Positions 24,064 to 31,974 of a stretch of DNA of 64,000 nt are shown in pieces. The position numbers and the translations under genes were made by a program. Every line of letters starts with the position of its first letter. Position 1 is the stretch's first letter. Where the stretch lies: NCBI GenBank assembly GCA_024401745.1, contig JAKSKK010000008.1, forward strand, positions 1 through 64,000, written 5' to 3'. The stretch comes from Bacteroidales bacterium (GTDB lineage Bacteria > Bacteroidota > Bacteroidia > Bacteroidales > UBA932). The notes beneath the pieces were generated by a model. That model had not been told where the DNA came from, ran no database searches, and saw only the letters and a list, made by a program, of their open reading frames with translations.

Positions 24064-26097
24064 ATGGCAAAAAAATCGACATTCAAGGGCAACTGGCCCA
24101 AATGGACCCTTCAATGGGCGACTCTGGCAGCACTCATCTTCTTCCTCAGCGGACTTGCTGAGAATATCTTCCCCAAAATGGTCCCCGCAGATCCCGAGAC
24201 CTACTGTCCGGTAGGTGGTCTGCAGGCATTCGTGACATATCTGGTCCGCGGCTCTCTGCCGTGCTCCATGTCATCGATGCAGATCATCATGGGACTTGCC
24301 CTGGCAGCGGCCGTTGTACTGTTCAGCAAGCTCTTCTGTGCATATATATGCCCCGTAGGATCGGTTGAGGACCTCCTGGGCAAGGCCCGCCGCGGGCTCG
24401 GAATCAAGGCCATCACCATCAAGGACGGCGGTGTGCTCGACAAGATTCTCCGCCTCGTGAAGTACGTGCTGCTCTTCTGGGTGCTTACGTCCACCGTCAC
24501 CGCCAGCGAACTCTTCTGCAAGAACCTCGATCCCTACTACGCAGTGGCCACAGGCTTCAAGGGCGAGATCACCCTCTGGATGAGCCTCGTCACAGTGGGC
24601 ATCGTCGTGATACTCGGATTCTTCATGGACCGCTTCTGGTGCAAGTATGTCTGCCCGCTCGGCGCCGTTTCCAACTCGCTCAAGTTCTGGACCTGGATGC
24701 TCCTTCTCGTGGCAGTATGGCTGCTCATGAACGTCCTTGGCATCAAGATCAGCTGGATGGCTCTGCTTGGCATGTGGTGCATCGTCGCATGGGCCCTCGA
24801 GGTGTTCCATCGCAATCCCAAGATGCAGATACTTCACGTGCAGGTCGACGAGAACAAGTGCGGAAAGACCTGCCAGTCATGCCGAAAGAACTGTCCTTAC
24901 GGAATCGACGTCGCCGCTCAGGCTCCTTACGTCACCTCAGTCGACTGCGTGCTATGCGGTGAGTGCGTGGCAGCCTGCCCCACAAAGGCTCTCAGCATAG
25001 GTGCCAAGCATGAGCAGAAATGCGGATTCGGCAAGTATCTGCCCGCAATCATAGCCGCAGCCCTTTTCGCAATTGCTCTCGTAGTCGGCGGCAAGTTCGA
25101 GCTTCCTACAATCTCCGAGACCTGGGGAATCGAGGAAGGCATGGAGCTTCAGACCGTCAAGATCGGCCCTCTCAAGACCGTCAAGTGCTACGGCAGCTCC
25201 ATGGCGTTCAAGGCCCGCATGGAGGGCGTCCGCGGTGTTCACGGAGTGAAGACATACGTGCGCTCGCATAACGTCGTGATCACCTACGACCCCAAGGTCA
25301 CCAATGAGGAGAAGATCCAGGAAGAGGTATTCGTTCCTTCACACTTCCGTATATGGAGCCCCGATCCCAAGAAGCTCAGCGAGCTCAAGGTCGTGACCAT
25401 CCGTACCGAGAAGATGTACGACAAGCTCGACCTCAACTACCTCGGACTCCAGATGAGGAACACCGGAAAGAGCGTCTTCGGCGTCGAGAGCCAGTATGAC
25501 TGCCCGCTCATCGTGCGCGTGTACATGTCGCCTGACGAGAATCTCGACGAGGAGTGGTTCCGCGAGATCGTGAACAAGAAGGTCCTCTCGATGCCCGTAC
25601 ATGGCGGCGGCACCAAGGACACTCCCGTAGATTTCGAGTTCGTCCGCATGGAGAAGGGCGAGAGCACCATTGGCATTGCAGAATACCTCGAGAACATGTT
25701 CGACCCGTTCACGGCCGAGTTCAACGGCAGGTATTCCAGCGCCGACACCACCATAGTCCGCAAGCGCTTCGAGCAGTACGAGGGCCAGCCTCAGTTCGTA
25801 TACGAGATTGCGAACCAGAACTACGAGAAGCCCATCATCAAGAGGGCTCTGCCTTACCTCGGCAACCATCTCAGCCGCGAGGAAGGCATCATCGGCCTCT
25901 ACCTCTGCCTCAACAAGGACCTCGTGCCTTGCCTGCAGGTCCGCTTCGCCGCTCCCATGACGGCCGAGCGCGTCTGGGAGCTCCTCAACGAGGATCCCTG
26001 GACCATCACATACGCAGCCGATGACGTCCGCCAGGAAGGCGCCCGCCTGAAGTTCGACGAGCCCGGTACCGTATTTCCCTATGAATCAAAAGAATAA
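24064..26097 (+). CDS. membrane polyferredoxin (NapH-like) with HMA-like domain
   Basis: The 677-residue protein joins several parts. Residues 15-250 form about six membrane helices with two cysteine motifs, FCAYICPVG (91-99) and WCKYVCPLG (192-200), as in NapH/CcoG-type polyferredoxins. Residues 266-305 hold two 4Fe-4S sets: Cys266/270/273/277 and Cys295/298/301/305. A further helix (325-345) leads to an HMA-like domain (about 360-430), with TVKCYGSSMAFKARMEGVRGV keeping only one of the usual C-x-x-C cysteines. The last 245 residues are not recognised. It likely moves electrons across or to the inner membrane; a metal partner is suggested by the HMA part. It heads a five-gene run ending in a FeoB-like gene. 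Confidence 0.82.
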   Translation: MAKKSTFKGNWPKWTLQWATLAALIFFLSGLAENIFPKMVPADPETYCPVGGLQAFVTYLVRGSLPCSMSSMQIIMGLALAAAVVLFSKLFCAYICPVGSVEDLLGKARRGLGIKAITIKDGGVLDKILRLVKYVLLFWVLTSTVTASELFCKNLDPYYAVATGFKGEITLWMSLVTVGIVVILGFFMDRFWCKYVCPLGAVSNSLKFWTWMLLLVAVWLLMNVLGIKISWMALLGMWCIVAWALEVFHRNPKMQILHVQVDENKCGKTCQSCRKNCPYGIDVAAQAPYVTSVDCVLCGECVAACPTKALSIGAKHEQKCGFGKYLPAIIAAALFAIALVVGGKFELPTISETWGIEEGMELQTVKIGPLKTVKCYGSSMAFKARMEGVRGVHGVKTYVRSHNVVITYDPKVTNEEKIQEEVFVPSHFRIWSPDPKKLSELKVVTIRTEKMYDKLDLNYLGLQMRNTGKSVFGVESQYDCPLIVRVYMSPDENLDEEWFREIVNKKVLSMPVHGGGTKDTPVDFEFVRMEKGESTIGIAEYLENMFDPFTAEFNGRYSSADTTIVRKRFEQYEGQPQFVYEIANQNYEKPIIKRALPYLGNHLSREEGIIGLYLCLNKDLVPCLQVRFAAPMTAERVWELLNEDPWTITYAADDVRQEGARLKFDEPGTVFPYESKE

Positions 26098-26103
26098 TTG
26101 AAT

Positions 26104-28200
26104 ATGAAACGTCTAGCAGTTGTTGCGTGCGTAATGCTCGCAGTCATGTCTTCATGCAAAATGGAAAATCCTCTTCTGACAGAATCTCCGCTCCCGTACG
26201 GCGCGCCTCAGTTCGACAAGATTGAAAACAAGCACTATCTTCCTGCATTCGAGCAGGGAATCAAGGAGGCCAAGGCCGAGATCGACGCCATCGTCGCCAA
26301 TCAGGACGAGCCCACCTTCGAGAACACCATAGTGGCTCTCGAGGAGTCAGGCCGCACCCTCAATAATGTTGCAAGCATCTTCTACAACATCCTTGAGGCC
26401 GACACCAACGACGAGCTCCAGAAGATTGCCGAGACCATATCTCCCATGATGACCGAGTTCTCGATGTACGTCTCCCTCAACGAGCCCCTCTTCCAGAAGG
26501 TCAAGGCCGTCTATGAGAAGCGTGCCGAACTGAATCTCGAGCCCGACCAGGCAAAGCTTCTCGAGGACAGTTTCAAGTCCTTCGCGAAGAACGGTGCAAA
26601 CCTCAGCCCCGAGGACAAGGAGAAGTACAGCAAGATCGAGGAGGAACTCTCCCTGGTACAGCTCACCTTCGGAAACAACGTGCTTGCAGCCACCAACGCA
26701 TACACTCTCAACATCACCGACGAGGCTCAGCTCGAGGGCCTTCCTGATTTCGTCAGGGAGCAGGGCAAGGCCTCCGCTGCTGAGAAAGGCGTAGAGGGCT
26801 GGGTCTATGACCTCTCTTATCCCAGCTACTCCGCATTCATGCAGTACAGCACCAACCGCGAGCTCCGCAAGCAGCTTTACATGGCATACAACAGCAAGGC
26901 CGTGGGCGGTGAGTTCGACAACCTCGAGAACGCCAGGAAGATTGTGGACCTGCGCATCCAGAGCGCCAACATCCTCGGATACAAGACCTACGCCGACTAT
27001 GCACTCGAGGACCGCATGGCAAAGAACACCGAGACCGTGAACAACTTCCTCGCAGAGCTTCTGGAGCCTTCGATCCCTGCAGCAAAGGCCGAGGTCGAGG
27101 CTATATATGAGTATGCCAAGGAGAACGGCTTCGACGACAGCGAGCTCCGTCCCTGGGACTTCAGCTACTGGTCAGAGAAGTACAAGGATGCCAAATACTC
27201 CATCAACGACGAGCTCCTCAAGCCCTACTTCCAGCTCGAGAACTGCATTCCCGCAGTGTTCGACCTTGCTAACAAGCTCTATGGCCTGAACTTCATCGAG
27301 CGCAGCGACATCCCCGGCTACAACAAGGAGGTCAAGGTCTATGACGTTACCGACGAGACCGGCCGCCACATGGCCCTCTTCTATGCCGACTTCTTCCCTC
27401 GCGCCAGCAAGCGCGGTGGCGCGTGGATGACCGAGTTCCGTGGCCAGAGCATAGTCGACGGCACCGAGTACCGCCCGTTCATCAGCATCGTGACCAACTT
27501 CACGAAGCCTACTGCCACCGAGCCTTCACTGCTTACCCACTACGAGCTCACTACCTTCCTGCACGAGTTCGGCCATGCCATCCACGGCATGCTCGCCGAG
27601 GGCCGCTACGGCTCTCAGACCGGCACCAGCGTTGCCCGTGACTTCGTGGAGCTTCCTTCACAGATCATGGAGAACTGGGGATACGAGCCCGAGTATCTGA
27701 ACACTTTCGCAAAGCACTACCAGACCGGCGAGACCATCCCTGCCGAGCTCATCGACAAGATCGTGGAGTCAAAGAACTACCTTGCCGCCTACTCACAGGT
27801 GCGCCAGCTCCAGTTCGGCATCCTCGACATGGCATGGCATACCCTCACCGCTCTTCCTGAGCAGGGCACCATCGAGTTCGAGAAGGCTGCTCTCGAGAAC
27901 AGCTGCGTCATCTATTCAGTTCCCGAGTGCTGCATCTCAACCGCATTCAACCATATCTTCACAGGAGGATACTCTGCCGGCTACTACTCATACAAGTGGG
28001 CAGAGGTACTCGAGGCCGACGCATTCTCTCTCTTCAAGGAGAAAGGAATCTTCAACCGTGAGGTCTCAGGCTCATTCCGTGAGAACATCCTCAGCAAGGG
28101 AAGCACCCAGGACGAGGCCGAGCTCTACCGCAACTTCCGCGGACATGATCCTCAGCCCCAGGCTCTTCTCGAGAAACTCGGAATCGTATCCAAGAAATAG
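26104..28200 (+). CDS. M3-family metallopeptidase (Dcp-like lipoprotein)
   Basis: The 698-residue protein has a short lipoprotein signal (LAVMSSCKM) and is otherwise an M3 zinc peptidase of the Dcp/oligopeptidase type. The active site HEFGHAIHG (HExxH) is intact, with a downstream Glu in the ENWGYEPEYL region expected as third ligand. Opening GAPQFDKIENKHYLPAFEQGIKEAKAEID is typical of Dcp. It would trim peptides in the periplasm. Start ATG 26104 is preferred to TTG 26098. It lies 6 bp after the polyferredoxin gene and 9 bp before pncA. Confidence 0.92.
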   Translation: MKRLAVVACVMLAVMSSCKMENPLLTESPLPYGAPQFDKIENKHYLPAFEQGIKEAKAEIDAIVANQDEPTFENTIVALEESGRTLNNVASIFYNILEADTNDELQKIAETISPMMTEFSMYVSLNEPLFQKVKAVYEKRAELNLEPDQAKLLEDSFKSFAKNGANLSPEDKEKYSKIEEELSLVQLTFGNNVLAATNAYTLNITDEAQLEGLPDFVREQGKASAAEKGVEGWVYDLSYPSYSAFMQYSTNRELRKQLYMAYNSKAVGGEFDNLENARKIVDLRIQSANILGYKTYADYALEDRMAKNTETVNNFLAELLEPSIPAAKAEVEAIYEYAKENGFDDSELRPWDFSYWSEKYKDAKYSINDELLKPYFQLENCIPAVFDLANKLYGLNFIERSDIPGYNKEVKVYDVTDETGRHMALFYADFFPRASKRGGAWMTEFRGQSIVDGTEYRPFISIVTNFTKPTATEPSLLTHYELTTFLHEFGHAIHGMLAEGRYGSQTGTSVARDFVELPSQIMENWGYEPEYLNTFAKHYQTGETIPAELIDKIVESKNYLAAYSQVRQLQFGILDMAWHTLTALPEQGTIEFEKAALENSCVIYSVPECCISTAFNHIFTGGYSAGYYSYKWAEVLEADAFSLFKEKGIFNREVSGSFRENILSKGSTQDEAELYRNFRGHDPQPQALLEKLGIVSKK

Positions 28201-28209
28201 CATCGCAAT

Positions 28210-28746
28210 ATGAGAACATTGGTTGTCACTGACGTCCAGAGGGACTTCTTCAGCCCCGAGGGCAGTCTGTATGTCAAGGGAGGGGAGACTCTCCCTGCAA
28301 AGATAGTAGCGGCCGCCGCCGACTATGATGCCGTAGTCTTCACTCTTGACTGGCACCCCGGCGACCACTGTTCGTTCGCCGCTCAGGATGGCCCCTGGCC
28401 GCCCCATTGCGTGGCTTTCACCCAGGGAGCCGGCCTTGCCGACGATTTCGCCCTCATGCTCGCTGACGGCGCTCTGCTGCACTTCAAGGGCACCGATCCC
28501 GGCAGGGAGCAGTACGGAGCTTTCGAGTTCATGACCGAGGATGACCCTGAATACGCTGTGTTCGAGAACTCCGACACCATAGAGGTCTGCGGCATAGCAG
28601 GCGACTACTGCGTCAAGGAGACCGCCGCCATTCTCATGAAGATATGGCCGGAGAAGGTGGTCCTTCTTCCTGAACTCATTGCAAGCATTGACGACGGCAG
28701 CACCCTGCGCCGCTTCATCGAGGAAAACAATATCAAGACAAGATGA
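28210..28746 (+). CDS. pncA: nicotinamidase
   Basis: PncA hydrolyses nicotinamide to nicotinate for NAD salvage. The 178-residue protein carries the triad Asp8, Lys93 and Cys134 (VTDVQRDF; HFKGTDP; GIAGDYCVKET) and the metal-site residues around DWHPGDHCSF and the WPPHC loop that marks nicotinamidases among isochorismatase-fold enzymes. It is a little short for the family. The stop overlaps the pncB start by 4 bp, coupling the two steps. Confidence 0.92.
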   Translation: MRTLVVTDVQRDFFSPEGSLYVKGGETLPAKIVAAAADYDAVVFTLDWHPGDHCSFAAQDGPWPPHCVAFTQGAGLADDFALMLADGALLHFKGTDPGREQYGAFEFMTEDDPEYAVFENSDTIEVCGIAGDYCVKETAAILMKIWPEKVVLLPELIASIDDGSTLRRFIEENNIKTR

Positions 28747-29939
28747 GACCCATAGTCAACCATTTCACAGATAACGACCTCTACACCTTCACCTGCCAGT
28801 ACTATATCCTGGAGACCTATCCGCGTGCCGAGGTCGAGTATTCCTTCTTCGACAGGAACCACCAGAAGTACCCTGCAGGCTTTGCAGCACTGCTTCAGGA
28901 GCAGGTTGACCACATGAAGGACGTGGTCATCACTGACGAGGAGGTGGAATACATGAGAAACAAGTGCATCTTCCTTCCTCTGTGGTACTTCACCTTCCTC
29001 AAGGGATATCGCTTCAACCCTAAGGAAGTCACCATCTCGCAGGATGAGGAGGGCTATCTCGACATCAAGGTCAAGGGCAAGTGGTTCAGCACCATCATGT
29101 GGGAGATGCCTCTGCTCTCGTCTATATCAGAGATAATGCACGAGCTTCGTGGCGACCTTGCAAAGTACAATCCTGCCCTCGAGGAACAGCGCTCACGCGA
29201 GAAGATGGAGAAGATCTTCGGCTCAGGCCTTGTCCTTGGCGACATGGGCACCCGAAGGCGTATGAGCTTCGACCATCAGGACATGGTGATCCGTGTCATG
29301 AAGGAGGTCTGGGAGTCCCGTACCGACTGGCCCGGCAAGTTCACCGGTACGTCCAACGTATGGCTGGCCATGAAGTACAACCTCGTGCCCCTCGGCACCA
29401 TGTCACACCAGCTCATAAGCTTCGAGGAGAACGTCAGCGGCGTGTTCGAGTGCAACTTCAACGTGATGAAGAAGTTCAGCGACGTATACGACGGCGACAA
29501 CGGTATCTTCCTCTACGACTGCTTCGGCGACAAGGTGTTCTTCAGCAACCTCAGCAAGCGCATGGCCATGATGTACAAGGGTCTGCGCGTCGACAGCGGC
29601 GACGAGTTCGAACAGACCGAGAAGATCATTGCCAAGTATCAGGAACTGGGCATCGACCCTGCCACCAAGCAGGTCTGCTACAGCAACGGTCTCAACATCG
29701 ACAAGGCCATCGAGATACACAAGTACGTGAACGGCCGTGTTCAGGATTCGTACGGCGTGGGAACCTTCCTCACCTGCGACGTCACCGACGTTGATCCCAT
29801 GAACATAGTCATAAAGCTTACCCGTGGCCGAATCACCGAGAAGCGTGCATGGCATGACTGCGTGAAGCTGTCATGCAACGTCACCAAGACCCTTGGCAAC
29901 GAGGCCAAGTGCCAGTATCTCATCAGCCAGCTCTCGTAA
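28743..29939 (+). CDS. pncB: nicotinate phosphoribosyltransferase
   Basis: PncB makes nicotinate mononucleotide, the step after PncA. The 398-residue protein shows the family blocks MRPIVNHFTDNDLYTFTCQYYI, DMGTRRRMSFDHQDMVI, GTSNVWLAMKYNLVPLGTMSHQL (with the His that becomes phosphorylated in the family) and LRVDSGDEFEQTEKII. It overlaps pncA by ATGA and is 3 bp upstream of the FeoB-like gene. Confidence 0.95.
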   Translation: MRPIVNHFTDNDLYTFTCQYYILETYPRAEVEYSFFDRNHQKYPAGFAALLQEQVDHMKDVVITDEEVEYMRNKCIFLPLWYFTFLKGYRFNPKEVTISQDEEGYLDIKVKGKWFSTIMWEMPLLSSISEIMHELRGDLAKYNPALEEQRSREKMEKIFGSGLVLGDMGTRRRMSFDHQDMVIRVMKEVWESRTDWPGKFTGTSNVWLAMKYNLVPLGTMSHQLISFEENVSGVFECNFNVMKKFSDVYDGDNGIFLYDCFGDKVFFSNLSKRMAMMYKGLRVDSGDEFEQTEKIIAKYQELGIDPATKQVCYSNGLNIDKAIEIHKYVNGRVQDSYGVGTFLTCDVTDVDPMNIVIKLTRGRITEKRAWHDCVKLSCNVTKTLGNEAKCQYLISQLS

Positions 29940-29942
29940 GCT

Positions 29943-31943
29943 ATGATCTGCGGGCTGAACTGTGAAAGCTGTCCGTTTGCGGCCCTGAAGCAGCAGACAG
30001 GCAAGGGCATTGTGGTGAACGTGGTCGGCTATGGCCTCGACCCGGCCCTGATCGACTTCACCGATGCCCCTGTCCGCACATTCCAGCATCGTGGATATTG
30101 CATAAGACTTCTGAACTTCTCCGGCGAGGACCATCATCTTGGCCGGAGAATTCTTGAAAGCCGCCCTGACGTGGTGCTTCATGTCGCTGATTCCATGAAC
30201 CTTGAGCACAGCCTCAAGCTCACTTCACGAATCATAGACATGGATGCCAGGGCGATAGTCGCCCTGGGTTCGTATGACAAACTGCTCGCAACAGGGCACT
30301 CGCTTGACTATAAGAAACTTGGCTCTCTCGTGGGACTAGACGTCATACCCCTCGAAGACAGTTCCGAAGAAACGTTGTCCTACCTCCTGAGCGCCCTCGT
30401 GGATGCTTACGAGGCCCAGGAGCACAGGCATGTGCACGTGCCCTACGGCCCTGACATCGAACGCTCCATCTCACGCATCACCGAGCTCGTCAACAGGACC
30501 GGCAGCCTGGTTCAGGCGTGGCACGACCGTTACCTGGCCGTCCGCCTGCTCGAGGATCCGACGTATGTGTATCCTGCGGTGGAGACGGCTTCGAACTCTG
30601 AGGAAATCAAGGCCTGCGCCGCCAAGGAGGCCAGTTCGCTGGCCAAGGCATACGGCGAGCCCGTGTTCGACATAGTCCGGAAGGCCCGCATGGGCTTCGT
30701 CACCGGCGCGCTGCAGGAGACCCTGCACCACAGTTCCGACAATTCTGACCACAGCATATCGCAGAAGATCGATTCCGTGCTTACCAGCCGCTGGCTTGGC
30801 CTGCCCATCCTGCTGCTCGTGCTGCTCGGCGTGTTCGCGCTCACCTTCGCGCTCGGTGCATATCCTCAGCGCTGGATCGAGTCGGGAGTGGCTGCCCTTG
30901 CCGCCGCCCTTTCCGCATCCCTGCCTGCCGGCTGGCTGTCAAGCCTCCTGGTCGACGGAATAGTGGAGGGTGTGGGCGCAGTGCTTGCCTTCCTGCCGAA
31001 CATAGCGCTGATGTTCCTCTTCCTGTCCCTTCTCGAAGACAGCGGCTACATGGCCCGCGCGGCCTTCCTGATGGACAAGCTGATGCATCGCATAGGCCTT
31101 CACGGCAATTCCTTCATCCCGATGCTGCTGGGCTTCGGCTGCAACGTGCCTGCCATAATGATGGCAAAGGGCATAGAGGACCGCCGCGACAGGGTGCTCA
31201 CCATGCTCATGATACCATTCATGAGCTGCTCTGCCAGGCTGCCGGTATATCTGCTCTTCGTGGGGGCGTTCTTTGCCAAGGGAAAGGCTCTCGTGATGAT
31301 AGGCATATACCTTCTGGGCATAGCGCTGTCGATACTCTTTGCATACGTGATGAAGCATACCAGGTGGTTCCGCAAGGGCGACGACGACTATGTGTGCGAG
31401 CTTCCTCCTTACCGCAGGCCTACGCTCAGGAATACCGGCCGGCATATCTGGGAGAGGGTGGCCGACTACCTTCAGAAGATCACGACGGTGATCCTTGCGG
31501 CCTCGGTGATCATCTGGGCTCTGGAGTATTTCCCTGTTGACCGCACGAACGGGGGTGTTGACAAGGAGCAGTCGTACCTTGCTGCAGTCGGCAAGTTCGT
31601 GGAACCTGCCACGGCTCCTCTCGGATTCGACTGGAAGATGAACGTGTGCCTGCTCACCGGCCTGCCTGCAAAGGAGGCGATCGTGAGCACCATGGGCATA
31701 CTCTACCATACAGGCGATGACGCCTCCCTCGCCGAGGCAATGCGTGCCGACGGAGGCATGACTCCTGTGACGGCACTGGCATTCATGGCCTTCGTGCTGC
31801 TCTATTTCCCTTGCATAGCCACCATCAATACGCTCAGGCGTGAGACCGGCCGGCGCTGGGCCGTATTCTCCGTAGTCAATTCGCTTCTGCTGGCCTGGGT
31901 CGTGGCCTTCCTGATATTCAGAATCGGAAGCCTCTTCCTGTAA
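29943..31943 (+). CDS. FeoB-like membrane protein lacking GTPase motifs
   Basis: The 666-residue protein has the complete FeoB membrane core: GCNVPAIMMAKGIEDRRDR (399-417), PFMSCSARLPVY (425-436) and the late FDWKMNVCLLTGLPAKEAIVSTMG. The linker and NFeoB helical part are also recognisable (RYLAVRLLED, 197-205). The first 155 residues align to the FeoB G domain (PDVVLHVADSMNLEHSLKLT, GLDVIPLEDS), yet the P-loop G1 motif is missing, the G3 DxxG reads NFSG (58-61) and the G4 NxxD reads SYDK (110-113). In place of G1 the N-terminus carries Cys3-x3-Cys7-x2-Cys10. FeoB normally imports ferrous iron and needs GTP. This one probably cannot bind GTP; its substrate and mode are open. There is no feoA nearby. 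Confidence 0.88.
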   Translation: MICGLNCESCPFAALKQQTGKGIVVNVVGYGLDPALIDFTDAPVRTFQHRGYCIRLLNFSGEDHHLGRRILESRPDVVLHVADSMNLEHSLKLTSRIIDMDARAIVALGSYDKLLATGHSLDYKKLGSLVGLDVIPLEDSSEETLSYLLSALVDAYEAQEHRHVHVPYGPDIERSISRITELVNRTGSLVQAWHDRYLAVRLLEDPTYVYPAVETASNSEEIKACAAKEASSLAKAYGEPVFDIVRKARMGFVTGALQETLHHSSDNSDHSISQKIDSVLTSRWLGLPILLLVLLGVFALTFALGAYPQRWIESGVAALAAALSASLPAGWLSSLLVDGIVEGVGAVLAFLPNIALMFLFLSLLEDSGYMARAAFLMDKLMHRIGLHGNSFIPMLLGFGCNVPAIMMAKGIEDRRDRVLTMLMIPFMSCSARLPVYLLFVGAFFAKGKALVMIGIYLLGIALSILFAYVMKHTRWFRKGDDDYVCELPPYRRPTLRNTGRHIWERVADYLQKITTVILAASVIIWALEYFPVDRTNGGVDKEQSYLAAVGKFVEPATAPLGFDWKMNVCLLTGLPAKEAIVSTMGILYHTGDDASLAEAMRADGGMTPVTALAFMAFVLLYFPCIATINTLRRETGRRWAVFSVVNSLLLAWVVAFLIFRIGSLFL

Positions 31944-31947
31944 AAAA

Positions 31948-31974
31948 GAAATCACGCTAGTTCAGCGTGATTTC
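31948..31974. terminator. bidirectional hairpin overlapping the dpp7 3' end
   Basis: A perfect 11-bp stem (GAAATCACGCT and complement) with loop AGTTC lies after the feoB-like stop. The last codons and stop of the convergent S46 gene (stop at 31957-31959) form one arm. An A-run at 31942-31947 gives a T-run on the minus strand. Confidence 0.75.

Noticed and set aside
30939..31955. Antisense open frame across the FeoB-like gene (338 codons)
   Set aside because: The sense frame holds the conserved FeoB core. The antisense product is low-complexity His/Glu-rich.
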